A stretch of 35,767 nucleotides of DNA from Betaproteobacteria bacterium (GTDB lineage: Bacteria > Pseudomonadota > Gammaproteobacteria > Burkholderiales > SG8-41): positions 1 to 35,767 of the forward strand of contig JAHFRL010000036.1 of the NCBI GenBank assembly GCA_023266235.1, read 5' to 3'. Both the position numbers and the translations under genes were made by a program. This document shows, piece by piece, positions 1 through 7,223 of this stretch. Within the stretch, counting starts at the first letter, position 1. Each line of letters opens with the position of its first letter. Below the pieces are notes generated by a model, which was given only the letters and a program-made list of their open reading frames with translations, ran no database searches and was not told the DNA's origin.

Positions 1-261
1 GTGCTGACGCGCCACGCCGACGACCCGCAGCCCATGATCTGCGAGGCCGAGTGGCACGGCGAGATCGTGAAAACCCCGCGCGGCGGCGGCGGCTTTGGCT
101 ACGATCCACTGTTTCTGATTCCGGAATTACGCAAAACCGGCGCGGAACTCAAGCTCGACGAGAAAAACCGTATCAGCCACCGCGGGCAAGCGCTTGCCGC
201 GCTGGCGGCGCGGCTGCGCGCCGAGAGGAGAAAGGAGAGAGGAGAGAGGAGGGAGGAGTAA
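1..261 (+). CDS. rdgB: RdgB/HAM1 XTP/dITP diphosphatase, C-terminal part
   Basis: This is the 3' end of a non-canonical purine NTP pyrophosphatase, which hydrolyses dITP, XTP and ITP to monophosphates and so keeps them out of DNA and RNA. The 86 visible residues contain the family signatures GGGFGYDPLF and EKNRISHRGQAL, which belong to the C-terminal half of the family (about 200 residues). The gene therefore starts before the window and the first codon is not its true start. The last residues, roughly ERRKERGERREE, are unusually Arg/Glu-rich because a GAGAGG micro-repeat (from 219) has run into the end of the frame. hemW follows 17 bases later on the same strand, so the two are probably cotranscribed. 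Confidence 0.93.
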   Translation: MLTRHADDPQPMICEAEWHGEIVKTPRGGGGFGYDPLFLIPELRKTGAELKLDEKNRISHRGQALAALAARLRAERRKERGERREE

Positions 262-332
262 AATCCGCTAAAATCTTCATGTTTTTCCCCGCCCCCCGCC
301 TCTCGCCTCTCGCCTCTCCTCGCTTCTCGGCG
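219..332. repeat. Imperfect inverted repeat of GAGAGG/CCTCTC units across the rdgB-hemW junction
   Basis: The left arm (219-258) is purine-rich and starts CGCCGAGAGGAGAAAGG. The right arm (about 292-332) is pyrimidine-rich and ends CGCTTCTCGGCG, so its reverse complement begins CGCCGAGAAGCG. The arms are made of short GAGAGG or CTCTCGC units and could fold into a long imperfect hairpin. The repeat encodes the RdgB tail and the first residues of HemW, neither of which is typical of those families. It is not followed by a T-run, so I do not call it a terminator. Confidence 0.7.
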
Positions 333-1544
333 TTGCCGCCGCTCTCGCTCTACTTCCACATCCCGTGGTGCCTGCGCAAATGCCCGTACTGCGATTTCAA
401 TTCGCACGAAGCGCGCGGGCCGGTGCCTGAGCAGCGCTACGTCGAGGCGCTGATCGCCGATCTTGAGTCGGCGCTGCCGCTGGTGTGGGGGCGCAAGATT
501 TACAGCGTGTTTTTCGGAGGCGGCACGCCAAGCACGTTCTCGGCGGCAGGCATCGAGCAGATCATCGGCGCGGTGCGCGCGCGCGCGCCGCTTGCGGTCG
601 ACGCCGAGATCACGCTCGAAGCGAACCCCGGCACGTTCGAAGCCGAAAAATTCCGCGCCTTCCGCGCGGCGGGCGTCAATCGGCTGTCGATCGGCGTCCA
701 GAGCTTCAATCCGCGCCATCTCAAGGCGCTCGGCCGCATCCACGACGACGGCGAGGCGCGCGCCGCAATCGAAATCGCCATGCGCAATTTCGATAATGTC
801 AACCTCGATATCATGTATGCGCTGCCCGGGCAGAACATTGCCGAAGCGTCGGCGGATGTCGAAAGTGCCATTGCGTGTTCGCCGCAGCACCTCTCGGCGT
901 ATCACCTGACCATAGAGCCGAATACGTATTTTCATCGCTATCCGCCGCAGCTCCCCGACGATGACACGGCCGCAAATATGCAACAGGAAATCGAGGCCTT
1001 GCTCGCCGCTGCCGGCTACGAACACTACGAAACTTCCGCTTTCGCCAAGCGGATGGGAAACGTGTTGGAAGAAAAGCAGCGCAGCGATTTCCGCCTCTCC
1101 CCTCTCTCCTCTCGCCTCTCCAGGTTGTGCCTGCACAACATGAACTACTGGACATTCGGCGATTACCTCGGCATCGGCGCGGGCGCGCACAGCAAGCTGT
1201 CGTTTCCCGGCCGCATCGCGCGCCAGATGCGCTACAAGCAGCCGCAGCAATATATGGAAAGCGCAGCGGCCGGCAGCGCGATTCAGGAGCAGCACGACGT
1301 CAACGTCAACGAGATCGGCTTCGAGTTCATGATGAACGCGCTGCGGCTCAACAACGGTTTTCCAGCCACGCTGTTTGAAGAACGCGCCGGCGTGCCGCTC
1401 ACCGTCGTGCTAAAGCAGCTTGAGGAGGCGGAGCGGAAGGGGTTGATCGAGCGCGACCATCAACGCATCGCGCCGACCGCGCTTGGACGGCGGTTTCTCA
1501 ACGATTTGCTGCAGATATTTCTGACAGAAAAGAAACCAGCGTAG
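279..1544 (+). CDS. hemW: Radical SAM heme chaperone HemW
   Basis: HemW is a cytoplasmic radical SAM protein that binds heme and delivers it to target enzymes; it was long annotated as oxygen-independent coproporphyrinogen III oxidase. The radical SAM cluster motif is HIPWCLRKCPYCDF (CxxxCxxC), followed by FFGGGTPS, ITLEANPG, NRLSIGVQSF, LSAYHLTIEPNT and the HemW-typical NYWTFGDYLGIGAGAHSK. The C-terminal HemW domain is complete. The ATG at 279 gives 421 residues. It lacks a well-spaced ribosome site, and a TTG at 333, just before PPLSLYFHIPW, is an alternative. Two stretches are abnormal: the N-terminal RLSPLASPRFSA and an internal segment of about 25 residues between AFAKR and HNMNYW. Both are encoded by CTCTCGC-type repeats. 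Confidence 0.95.
   Translation: MFFPAPRLSPLASPRFSALPPLSLYFHIPWCLRKCPYCDFNSHEARGPVPEQRYVEALIADLESALPLVWGRKIYSVFFGGGTPSTFSAAGIEQIIGAVRARAPLAVDAEITLEANPGTFEAEKFRAFRAAGVNRLSIGVQSFNPRHLKALGRIHDDGEARAAIEIAMRNFDNVNLDIMYALPGQNIAEASADVESAIACSPQHLSAYHLTIEPNTYFHRYPPQLPDDDTAANMQQEIEALLAAAGYEHYETSAFAKRMGNVLEEKQRSDFRLSPLSSRLSRLCLHNMNYWTFGDYLGIGAGAHSKLSFPGRIARQMRYKQPQQYMESAAAGSAIQEQHDVNVNEIGFEFMMNALRLNNGFPATLFEERAGVPLTVVLKQLEEAERKGLIERDHQRIAPTALGRRFLNDLLQIFLTEKKPA
1091..1121 (+). repeat. CCTCTC micro-repeat inside the hemW reading frame
   Basis: The stretch is built of CCTCTC and CTCGCCTCTC words, the same ones found in the right arm of the repeat at 219-332. It is in frame and encodes RLSPLSSRLSR. In HemW proteins I recall, the Tyr-Ala-Lys segment is followed almost directly by (R/C)HNLNYW, so these residues and about a dozen before them are an insertion. 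Confidence 0.6.
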
Positions 1545-1558
1545 TGCGTCAGGGCTAT

Positions 1559-1867
1559 TCAGCGTGCCGCTGGTTTGCGTGTTCGCGTGGGCCTGGCAGG
1601 AGTGCGCGCGGCGCTTGACGGCTTCATCAATGACCGGAGCGCTTCGTTGACCGCTTCAGAATTCTTGAAGCGCCGCGCCACATCGGGTTCGAGCACGACC
1701 ACGTTCGTGCTTTCAAGATAGCGTTTGTAATACTTGCCGCGCACGGCGCCGGAAAAATCGTACTCGGCGCGCATTTCATCGTCGGATGGCGACGAAGGCC
1801 TACGATTCGTATGTCTTTCGTTCATGAGCTGTCGTGTCTCGGGCGCTGATGATTCGGATCGAGTCAT
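1559..1867 (-). CDS. Small conserved hypothetical protein, antitoxin-like
   Basis: A 102-residue soluble protein with no signal peptide or membrane segment. Its core (about residues 30-82) contains EYDFSGAVRGKYYKRY, NVVVLEPDVARRF and SEAVNEALRSLM. I recall this pattern from a widespread family of small proteins often found beside toxin genes, but I cannot name a function. The ends are low-complexity; the tail is rich in Arg, Pro and Ala. The start is well supported: GGAGG lies a few bases before the ATG at 1867. No toxin-sized partner is visible on either side, so it appears solitary. It converges on hemW with a 14-base gap. Confidence 0.7.
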   Translation of the reverse strand: MTRSESSAPETRQLMNERHTNRRPSSPSDDEMRAEYDFSGAVRGKYYKRYLESTNVVVLEPDVARRFKNSEAVNEALRSLMKPSSAARTPARPTRTRKPAAR

Positions 1868-2009
1868 TATCCTCCATATGCGAGACCATGTTTCCCGTGC
1901 AGGTTCCGCCGAAGCCGATATCCCACGCGTGCCGTAACCCTCAATTGCATTTCCGATATCTTCGACTAGAATGACCGCTGGTACACCAAAATCAGACTCG
2001 GGAGGAGAA

Positions 2010-2993
2010 ATGAAATTCGTCAGTCAGAGAGTTTGCGCAATCGCGATGCTCTCAAGCGTGTTGTGCGGCGCAGCGCAGGCGCAAGCGCCGGCGAATTACC
2101 CGAACAAGCTCGTCAGGTTTATCGTAACCTACCCCCCGGGGGGCAGCTCTGACGTGATGGCGCGCATCATCGGCCAGAAACTGTCCGAATACTGGGGCCA
2201 GACCGTTCTCGTCGATTCCAGGCCGGGCGCCGACGGATCGATCGGCATGGATTACGCTGCAAGACAGCCGGCCGACGGTTACTTAATGGTGCTCGGTAAT
2301 TTCGGGCCGGTCGTCGCCAAGCCGTTGCTGGCTAAAGTCTCTTACGACTGGAAGAAGGATTTCATTCCGGTCTCGCGCATCACGATCTCGGCCAACATCC
2401 TGGTGGTGCCAAAGTCCCTGCCGGTGAAGAACGTGAAGGAGCTCGTTGCGCTCGCCAAGCGGCGCCCGGGCGAGCTTACCTACGCGACCAGCGGTCCAGG
2501 CAGCATGTCGCACTTCGCCGGCGAGATGTTCAAGCGGCTGGCCGGCGTCGACATGATTACGGTGGCCTACAAAGGCAATGCGCTGTCGATCACCGACGTC
2601 ATGGGGGGGCAGATCACCACCATGTTCTCGGACGCGGTGCCCGCGGTGCAGGCCTTGAAAACCGGCAAGCTGCGCGCGCTCGCGGTCACCAGCGAGAAGC
2701 GCTGGCCGTTCACGCCCGAGCTGCCGACGCTCGCCGAGGAGGGCATCAAGGGCTTCGCCGCCGTCAACTGGTGGGGCATTCTGTTTCCGGCCGGCGTGCC
2801 GCGCGCCATCGTCGACAAGGTGAATGCGGATGTCGTCAGGGCACTGGCGACGCCGGACGTGAAAACCCGTCTCGGCGAGGTCGGTGTCGAGGCAATCACC
2901 AGCACGCCCGAACAGTTCGGCCAGTTCATGGCCAGCGAAGCCGCGCGCTGGGGCAAGCTCGTCAAAGAAACGAACATGCGGGTCGAGGAGTGA
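2010..2993 (+). CDS. Bug/TctC-family periplasmic substrate-binding protein
   Basis: A 327-residue periplasmic binding protein of the Bordetella uptake gene (TctC) family. These proteins feed tripartite tricarboxylate transporters or sense small carboxylates; the ligand cannot be read from the sequence. The start at 2010 is chosen because GGAGGAG lies just upstream and gives a clean signal peptide ending AAQAQA. Family marks are YPNKLVRFIVTYPPGGSSDVMAR, in which PPGG is the signature ligand loop, SRPGADGSIGMDYAA, VAYKGNALSITDVMGGQI and the closing RWGKLVKETNMR. No TctA or TctB membrane gene is adjacent. Orphan Bug genes are typical of Burkholderiales and support the betaproteobacterial assignment. 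Confidence 0.93.
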   Translation: MKFVSQRVCAIAMLSSVLCGAAQAQAPANYPNKLVRFIVTYPPGGSSDVMARIIGQKLSEYWGQTVLVDSRPGADGSIGMDYAARQPADGYLMVLGNFGPVVAKPLLAKVSYDWKKDFIPVSRITISANILVVPKSLPVKNVKELVALAKRRPGELTYATSGPGSMSHFAGEMFKRLAGVDMITVAYKGNALSITDVMGGQITTMFSDAVPAVQALKTGKLRALAVTSEKRWPFTPELPTLAEEGIKGFAAVNWWGILFPAGVPRAIVDKVNADVVRALATPDVKTRLGEVGVEAITSTPEQFGQFMASEAARWGKLVKETNMRVEE

Positions 2994-3062
2994 CGAACCA
3001 GGGGGGCGCACTGCGCGCTCGGTCTGCTCTCTTGATGCAGATGCACTTGTCGCAGGCGGGCA

Positions 3063-3407
3063 TCAGCGTTTGACTTCGGGAAACCGCTGCGGCGCCTGCG
3101 CGCGGTCGTACATGCCGTAATCGCGCACGACCGAAGCGACGCGGAGCCGGTAGTCGGCGAAAACGCCCGCCCTGCCTTTCCACTGCGCGCGGTGATGCTC
3201 CTCGTGCTGCCGCCATTGGATCAGCGCCGCTTCGTCGCGCCAGAACGACAGCGACAGAATTTTTCCCGGGTTGGTCAGGCTCGAGAAGCGCTCAATCGAA
3301 ATGAAGCCGTCTATTTTCTCGAGCTCAAGCCGCAGCGCGGCGGCGATCTCCAGATATTCCTGCTGGCGCCCCGCGGCGGGCTCGACTTCAAAGATCACTG
3401 CAAACAT
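3063..3407 (-). CDS. Antibiotic biosynthesis monooxygenase (ABM) domain protein
   Basis: A 114-residue single-domain protein of the dimeric alpha-beta barrel ABM superfamily, which includes small cofactor-free monooxygenases, heme-degrading enzymes and proteins of unknown function. It opens with MFAVIFEVEPAAGRQQEYLEI. The middle holds KIDGFISIERFSS and the family-typical LSLSFWRDEAALIQWRQHEEHH, where the tryptophan and the final histidines usually line the cavity. GAGG seven bases before the ATG supports the start. It stands alone between the Bug gene and trmB. The substrate is unknown. Confidence 0.85.
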   Translation of the reverse strand: MFAVIFEVEPAAGRQQEYLEIAAALRLELEKIDGFISIERFSSLTNPGKILSLSFWRDEAALIQWRQHEEHHRAQWKGRAGVFADYRLRVASVVRDYGMYDRAQAPQRFPEVKR

Positions 3408-3422
3408 GGTTTGCCTCGTAAA

Positions 3423-3529
3423 GGGTGAATAGGGAATGGTGAATAGTGAATGGTGGTTACGCCCATCCTAACCTTCTCCCCGCATGCGGGGAAGGAATCC
3501 CATTTCCCATTTCTGATTATCCATTCACC
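3423..3529. repeat. Intergenic micro-repeat cluster with a 14-bp perfect palindrome
   Basis: The 185-base gap between the ABM gene and trmB contains GGTGAAT/GGAATGG-type repeats at 3423-3456. These are roughly complemented by ATTTCCCAT and CCATTCACC words at 3499-3529. Between them is the palindrome CCCCGCATGCGGGG (3478-3491), extended by CCTT and AAGG flanks with a small bulge. Two copies of GCGTTCGTCG follow shortly after (around 3540-3560). These are common kinds of dispersed intergenic repeat in Gram-negatives. The hairpin could act on the 3' end of trmB mRNA, but it lacks a T-run. Confidence 0.6.
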
Positions 3530-3592
3530 GGTTTTTATCCGCGTTCGTCGGCGTTCGTCGGCGGTTTCAACCTGCCGCTCAGAGGTTTCGGT

Positions 3593-4267
3593 TCACATCC
3601 GCCGAAAGATAATATCCCACACGCCATGGCCGAGCTTCAAGCCGCGGCTTTCGAACCTGGTCTGCGGACGGTAGTCGGGGCGCGGCGCATAGTCGTGCGC
3701 GGTGTTGATGAGCCGCGGTTCGGCTGACATCACGGCGAGGATCTGCTCGGCGTAGTCCTGCCAGTCGGTCGCGACGTGAATGTACGCACCGGGCTTCATC
3801 CGCTCACACAGCATCGATATTAGCGGCGGCTGAATCAGCCGTCGCTTGTGGTGGCGCTTCTTCGGCCACGGATCGGGGAAAAAAACATGCACGGCGTCGA
3901 ACGTGTCGGGCGCAATCATGTTGCGCAGCACCTCGACCGCGTCATGCTGGATGATGCGCACGTTGGTGAGGTCGAGTTCGGCGATGCGTTTCAGCAGGCT
4001 GCCGACGCCGGGCGTGTGCACCTCGATGCCGAGGAAATCATTTTCCGGGTGCCGCGCGGCGATGGTGGCGGTGGTTTCACCCATGCCGAAGCCGATTTCG
4101 AGCACTTTCGGCGCGCTGCGGCCGAAACTCCGGCTGAGGTCGAGCGGTTGCGCGGAGTAAGGAATGCCGAACCGCGGCAGCAGCGTGTCATGCGCGCGCT
4201 GTTGCGCGTTCGACACGCGGCCCTGGCGCAAAACATAACTGCGGATCGGGCGGCGGGCGGCGGTCAT
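3593..4267 (-). CDS. trmB: tRNA (guanine-N7)-methyltransferase TrmB
   Basis: TrmB makes m7G at position 46 in the variable loop of tRNAs, using S-adenosylmethionine. The 224-residue protein has the SAM-binding motif [11 protein letters not shown], the second-strand [13 protein letters not shown], the family signature [17 protein letters not shown], then ATDWQDYA and TRFESRG near the C-terminus. I use the ATG at 4267; a GTG two codons upstream is also possible. It lies 41 bases downstream of the DsrE gene on the same strand and may be read from that operon. In many betaproteobacteria I recall trmB directly after thiS-thiG; here those genes are about 21 kb away. Confidence 0.96.
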   Translation of the reverse strand: MTAARRPIRSYVLRQGRVSNAQQRAHDTLLPRFGIPYSAQPLDLSRSFGRSAPKVLEIGFGMGETTATIAARHPENDFLGIEVHTPGVGSLLKRIAELDLTNVRIIQHDAVEVLRNMIAPDTFDAVHVFFPDPWPKKRHHKRRLIQPPLISMLCERMKPGAYIHVATDWQDYAEQILAVMSAEPRLINTAHDYAPRPDYRPQTRFESRGLKLGHGVWDIIFRRM

Positions 4268-4308
4268 TGCCACCGCAGTTTAACGACGTGACTGCGTTGG
4301 CGCCAGCA

Positions 4309-4677
4309 TCAATAGGTGAAGGTCACGACGTCATCGTCCATCGCCTGCTGGATGACGTAAGCGCCGCCCACGGTTTCCTCGATCTCGGGTATCAGGTCGT
4401 TGCCCCACAGCTCGAGCGTGGGCGTGCAGACCTTGAAGTGCACGCCGGCTTCGTGCGCGTCCTTGATGAATTCGTAGACGTTTTTCGGCGAGCCCGGCTT
4501 GACGAACAGCTTCTCGGCCACGCCTTTCTTTGCCAGTTCGCCGGCGCGTCCGGTCAGTATCACCTCGACTTCGTATTCCATTGCGGCGGCGACCGTCGCC
4601 TGAAAAAACGGCGCTCCCAGTTCCGGTCCATCGGACGGGTCGGTATTGACCATGATGATCATCAGTTTGTGTGGCAT
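4309..4677 (-). CDS. DsrE-family sulfur-relay-type protein
   Basis: A 122-residue cytoplasmic protein of the DsrE/DsrF/TusD fold. It starts KLMIIMVNTDPSDG, continues with AAMEYEVEVILTGRAGELAKKGVAEK and has its only cysteine, about residue 84, in FKVCTPTLEL. That is near the position where persulfide-carrying DsrE/TusD proteins have their active Cys. Start: GAGGAA lies upstream of the ATG at 4677; an earlier start would add a poorly conserved stretch. It is the last gene of an operon with the HdrD/DsrK-like and cytochrome b genes. A role in passing sulfane sulfur to or from that complex is an inference from context. Confidence 0.88.
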   Translation of the reverse strand: MPHKLMIIMVNTDPSDGPELGAPFFQATVAAAMEYEVEVILTGRAGELAKKGVAEKLFVKPGSPKNVYEFIKDAHEAGVHFKVCTPTLELWGNDLIPEIEETVGGAYVIQQAMDDDVVTFTY

Positions 4678-4756
4678 GACATTCCTCTTCGCGCGTTCTG
4701 CGCGTATCAATTCACAAAAAACCTGTTGCGGTCCTGAGTCCGATTGGCCTGGGTGC

Positions 4757-6121
4757 TCATTTTGCCGCTTTCCCGGCGAGGTTGCCGGCGACGAGCTCGA
4801 GCAGGCTGTCCATGGTCCGGTCCCAGTTGAAATGCGCCTGGCCGTCGTCGAAGGTCTGGCGGCAATTCGCGCAGCTGGTTGCCATCAGCTCCGCGCCGGT
4901 CTGCTCGACCTGGTGCATCTTGATCTCGAACGTCTTGTAGCGCAATGGGTCGGCGCGATGGATCGTCACCACGCCGCCGCCCCCGCCGCAACACCAGTTG
5001 AGATCGCCATTGCTCGACATCTCGCGCAGTTCGACGCCGAGCGCGCCGAGCACCTCGCGCGGCGCCTGCGTCGCGCCGCCGCAGCGCGACACCTGGCACG
5101 GGTCGTGATAGGTGAGCGATTTGCCGATGCGCTTGAGCTTGAGTTCGCCGTTCCTGACGCTTTCGGCAAGAAACTCGGAGATGTGCAGCACCTTGAACGG
5201 CAGCGGCTTGCCATAGATGTTCGCGCCCTGCCAGCGCAAAGCGCCGTAGGCGTGGCCGCATTCGGGCAGGATCACCGTTTGCGCGCCGCACGCGATCGCG
5301 GCGTTGATGATCTTCATCGTCGTGTCCTTCTGCCACTGCGCGTTGCCCGACAGCATGCCGAAGTTGGTCGCCTCGTAGCCGTCGCTGCGCAGCGTCCAGT
5401 CGGCGCCCATCGCGTTGAGCACCCTGGCGAGCGCGACGATCGATGCGGGATATTTCATGATCTCGATCGATGACAGCGTGATCATGATCTCGGCCTTGGG
5501 TTTGTCGAGCACGATTTCGACTGCATGCTCATCGGCCAGCCACTCGACGCGCTCTTTCAGCACTTTCGCCGTCGCGCCGAGCGGGCTGCCTTCGCGCTCC
5601 GCGCGCTCGGCAACCGCCCACAGTTCATGCGGCACGAGCCCGGCCGCAAACATCGCGTGGCGCGCGAGCCCGACCAATGCGGCGATATCGATGCCCATCG
5701 GGCAGATCAGCGTGCAGCGGCCGCACAGGGTGCACGAGTCGTAAAGCAGTTCCTGCCATTCCTCGAGCTCGGCGAGCGTCACCTCGTGCTTTAAATTGAA
5801 CGCCCTGAATAACGGCGCGAAGGGCCCGGCTTCGCGCTGGTAGGCCTGCTTGAACGGCTCGAGTTTCCAGATCGGCGTGTACTTAGGGTCGCCCGACGAC
5901 ACGTAGAAATGGCACGCCTGCGCGCACTGGCCGCAGTGGATGCACGACTCCATGTAGGTCGCGACCGGCCGGCTGAAGTCCTTGATGAAGTTCTGCATCG
6001 CGATTTGCAGACGCTCGGCGTCCGGCATCTCGCCCTGCTTGTCGCAGCGCACCCCGGGTTTCCTGATCGAAAAGCGCGGCGCGTCGAGATCGAGCGGGTG
6101 CCGCGTGTTGATGTCGGTCAT
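4757..6121 (-). CDS. HdrD/DsrK-like iron-sulfur protein with CCG domain
   Basis: A 454-residue iron-sulfur protein related to heterodisulfide reductase HdrD, DsrK and GlpC. Two [4Fe-4S] motifs are clear: Cys 60, 63, 66, 70 (CIHCGQCAQAC) and Cys 130, 133, 136, 140 (CTLCGRCTLICP). The C-terminal half has one full CCG motif (Cys342, Cys377-Cys378 in NWCCGGGGG, Cys417 and Cys420 in CANCRQ). This motif holds the unusual noncubane cluster that reduces or oxidises disulfides in HdrB/HdrD. The first CCG repeat is degenerate: only PECGHAYGALR is left. The start codon overlaps the stop of the upstream cytochrome b gene by four bases (ATGA), so the two are translationally coupled. The pair resembles DsrMK or HdrED: thiol/disulfide chemistry in the cytoplasm linked to membrane quinone. 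Confidence 0.88.
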   Translation of the reverse strand: MTDINTRHPLDLDAPRFSIRKPGVRCDKQGEMPDAERLQIAMQNFIKDFSRPVATYMESCIHCGQCAQACHFYVSSGDPKYTPIWKLEPFKQAYQREAGPFAPLFRAFNLKHEVTLAELEEWQELLYDSCTLCGRCTLICPMGIDIAALVGLARHAMFAAGLVPHELWAVAERAEREGSPLGATAKVLKERVEWLADEHAVEIVLDKPKAEIMITLSSIEIMKYPASIVALARVLNAMGADWTLRSDGYEATNFGMLSGNAQWQKDTTMKIINAAIACGAQTVILPECGHAYGALRWQGANIYGKPLPFKVLHISEFLAESVRNGELKLKRIGKSLTYHDPCQVSRCGGATQAPREVLGALGVELREMSSNGDLNWCCGGGGGVVTIHRADPLRYKTFEIKMHQVEQTGAELMATSCANCRQTFDDGQAHFNWDRTMDSLLELVAGNLAGKAAK

Positions 6122-6795
6122 GGCCGGGCTCCTTTGCGCGCCATGGCGGCGCCGGTGGTGCCGCGCGAGACGAACACCAGGAACGCGTGCGCGAGCTTGC
6201 CGAACGGCAGCCAGATCAGCAGCAATTCGACCGCCAGCAGGTGGATCGCCACGAGCACCGGCTGGCCGGGCGGCGGAAACGGCGCGCCGGGGCGGAACGG
6301 GTGCTGGATCGCCAGCATGCCGGTGAGGACGGCGAACATCACGACGAACCAGCTGAAATAATCGTCGAAGTTCGACAATAACTTCAGCACCGGGTCGGTC
6401 AGGCGATACAGCAATGCGATGAACAGCGACACGATCGTGAAGCCGGCCGCGACGTAGAACACCGGCTCGGGCAGCGGCGGCCAGCGCACGCCGGTCAGGC
6501 GCTCGATGAAGCGGATGTGCGGCAGGTAGGCGAACACGATGATCGCCAGACCGATGTGATAGATGTAGCCGTTAGTGGTGGCGAGCGTGGCGCTGCCGCG
6601 GAACTCGGGATGAGGCCACATTCGCGACACGATGCCGCGCAGCCGGCCCGCCCAAAGTGCAGTGCTGCGCGCCTCGGAATAGTCGGGCTTTTTGGCGAGG
6701 CGGAAAATCCCGAACAGCCGCCACGCGCTGCCGGCGAACATGATCGCGAGCGCTGCGGCAAGCACCGGGCCGCGCGCGAATTCAAGCAGTTCCAT
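6118..6795 (-). CDS. NarI/DsrM-like respiratory cytochrome b subunit
   Basis: A 225-residue integral membrane protein with about five hydrophobic helices (roughly residues 10-31, 76-96, 112-131, 147-163 and 179-209). It resembles the gamma subunit of nitrate reductase and DsrM/HdrE. Candidate heme ligands are His80, His93, His185 and His203. The last two have the 18-residue spacing of the NarI pair, which suggests two b hemes across the membrane. GAGG precedes the ATG. It is the first gene of the minus-strand operon and overlaps the HdrD/DsrK-like gene, its expected partner. Together they would connect a cytoplasmic thiol or persulfide couple to the quinone pool; the direction of electron flow is not readable. 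Confidence 0.87.
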   Translation of the reverse strand: MELLEFARGPVLAAALAIMFAGSAWRLFGIFRLAKKPDYSEARSTALWAGRLRGIVSRMWPHPEFRGSATLATTNGYIYHIGLAIIVFAYLPHIRFIERLTGVRWPPLPEPVFYVAAGFTIVSLFIALLYRLTDPVLKLLSNFDDYFSWFVVMFAVLTGMLAIQHPFRPGAPFPPPGQPVLVAIHLLAVELLLIWLPFGKLAHAFLVFVSRGTTGAAMARKGARP

Positions 6796-6930
6796 GCAAG
6801 GTCCTCATCTCAGTCGGGGTTTGCTAACTGTTTGCTGCAACGTGCCGTGACAAATGATCTGTGGCGGCAAGCCGGCATTGCCAAACACGCTTTCCAACCC
6901 CTAGTTTGGCGGCCTCTCTCTGGTTCTAAA

Positions 6931-6944
6931 TTGACGCATATCAA
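6931..6944. promoter_or_regulatory. FNR/Dnr-type box TTGACGCATATCAA
   Basis: The 14-mer is TTGAC-N4-ATCAA, one base from the FNR consensus TTGAT-N4-ATCAA. It lies in the 428-base gap between the divergent DsrMK-like and DsrE2-FadL operons. A weak -10 candidate, TAAACT, at 6966-6971 places the box about 40 bases upstream of a rightward start, close to the class II position of -41.5. I see no comparably good geometry leftward. Confidence 0.6.
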
Positions 6945-7096
6945 AGTGTATTTGCCCCTTGGAGTTAAACTTCGTATCTTCTATGCAACAATAAAAGTAT
7001 TTATTAAAATCAATAAGTTATGGTATTTTCGGAAAGTCTCATGCGACGGCCGCAACGCGACCGACCGGGAAATAAGCGCTTACCGAAGATTAACAT

Positions 7097-7124
7097 TTGC
7101 TAATTTTATGATATTCGCTATTAT
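7097..7124 (+). promoter_or_regulatory. Candidate sigma-70 promoter for dsrE2
   Basis: TTGCTA (7097-7102; 4 of 6 to TTGACA) and TATTAT (7119-7124; 5 of 6 to TATAAT) are separated by 16 bases. They lie in a strongly AT-rich island (about 6980-7135) that contrasts with the GC-rich surroundings. Transcription would start near 7131, leaving a leader of about 90 bases. Confidence 0.45.
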
Positions 7125-7142
7125 TTACCTTGTCGATAACGG

Positions 7143-7192
7143 GGTTAAGCTGGGCACGGCGTCTGCGCGAAGCATTGCGGGCGTGCTTAACC
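7143..7192 (+). repeat. Inverted repeat in the dsrE2 leader
   Basis: GGTTAAGC at 7143-7150 is the exact reverse complement of GCTTAACC at 7185-7192. Just inside, CACG at 7155-7158 could extend pairing irregularly. The loop is 34 bases and GC-rich. It ends 15 bases before the AAGGAG ribosome site at 7208-7213, so it could influence leader structure. It may also be chance. Confidence 0.35.
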
Positions 7193-7223
7193 GAACGGCG
7201 CCCCCGGTGAAGGAGATCACAGC

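Noticed and set aside
219..332. Reading the rdgB-hemW inverted repeat as a rho-independent terminator
   Set aside because: The hairpin is imperfect, has no T-run and ends inside hemW coding sequence.
99..1295. A 398-codon open frame on the minus strand opposite hemW
   Set aside because: HemW motifs on the plus strand are decisive; the antisense product has no recognisable domain.
3423..3560. CRISPR-like array
   Set aside because: Repeats are short, irregular and without constant-length spacers, and no cas genes are near.
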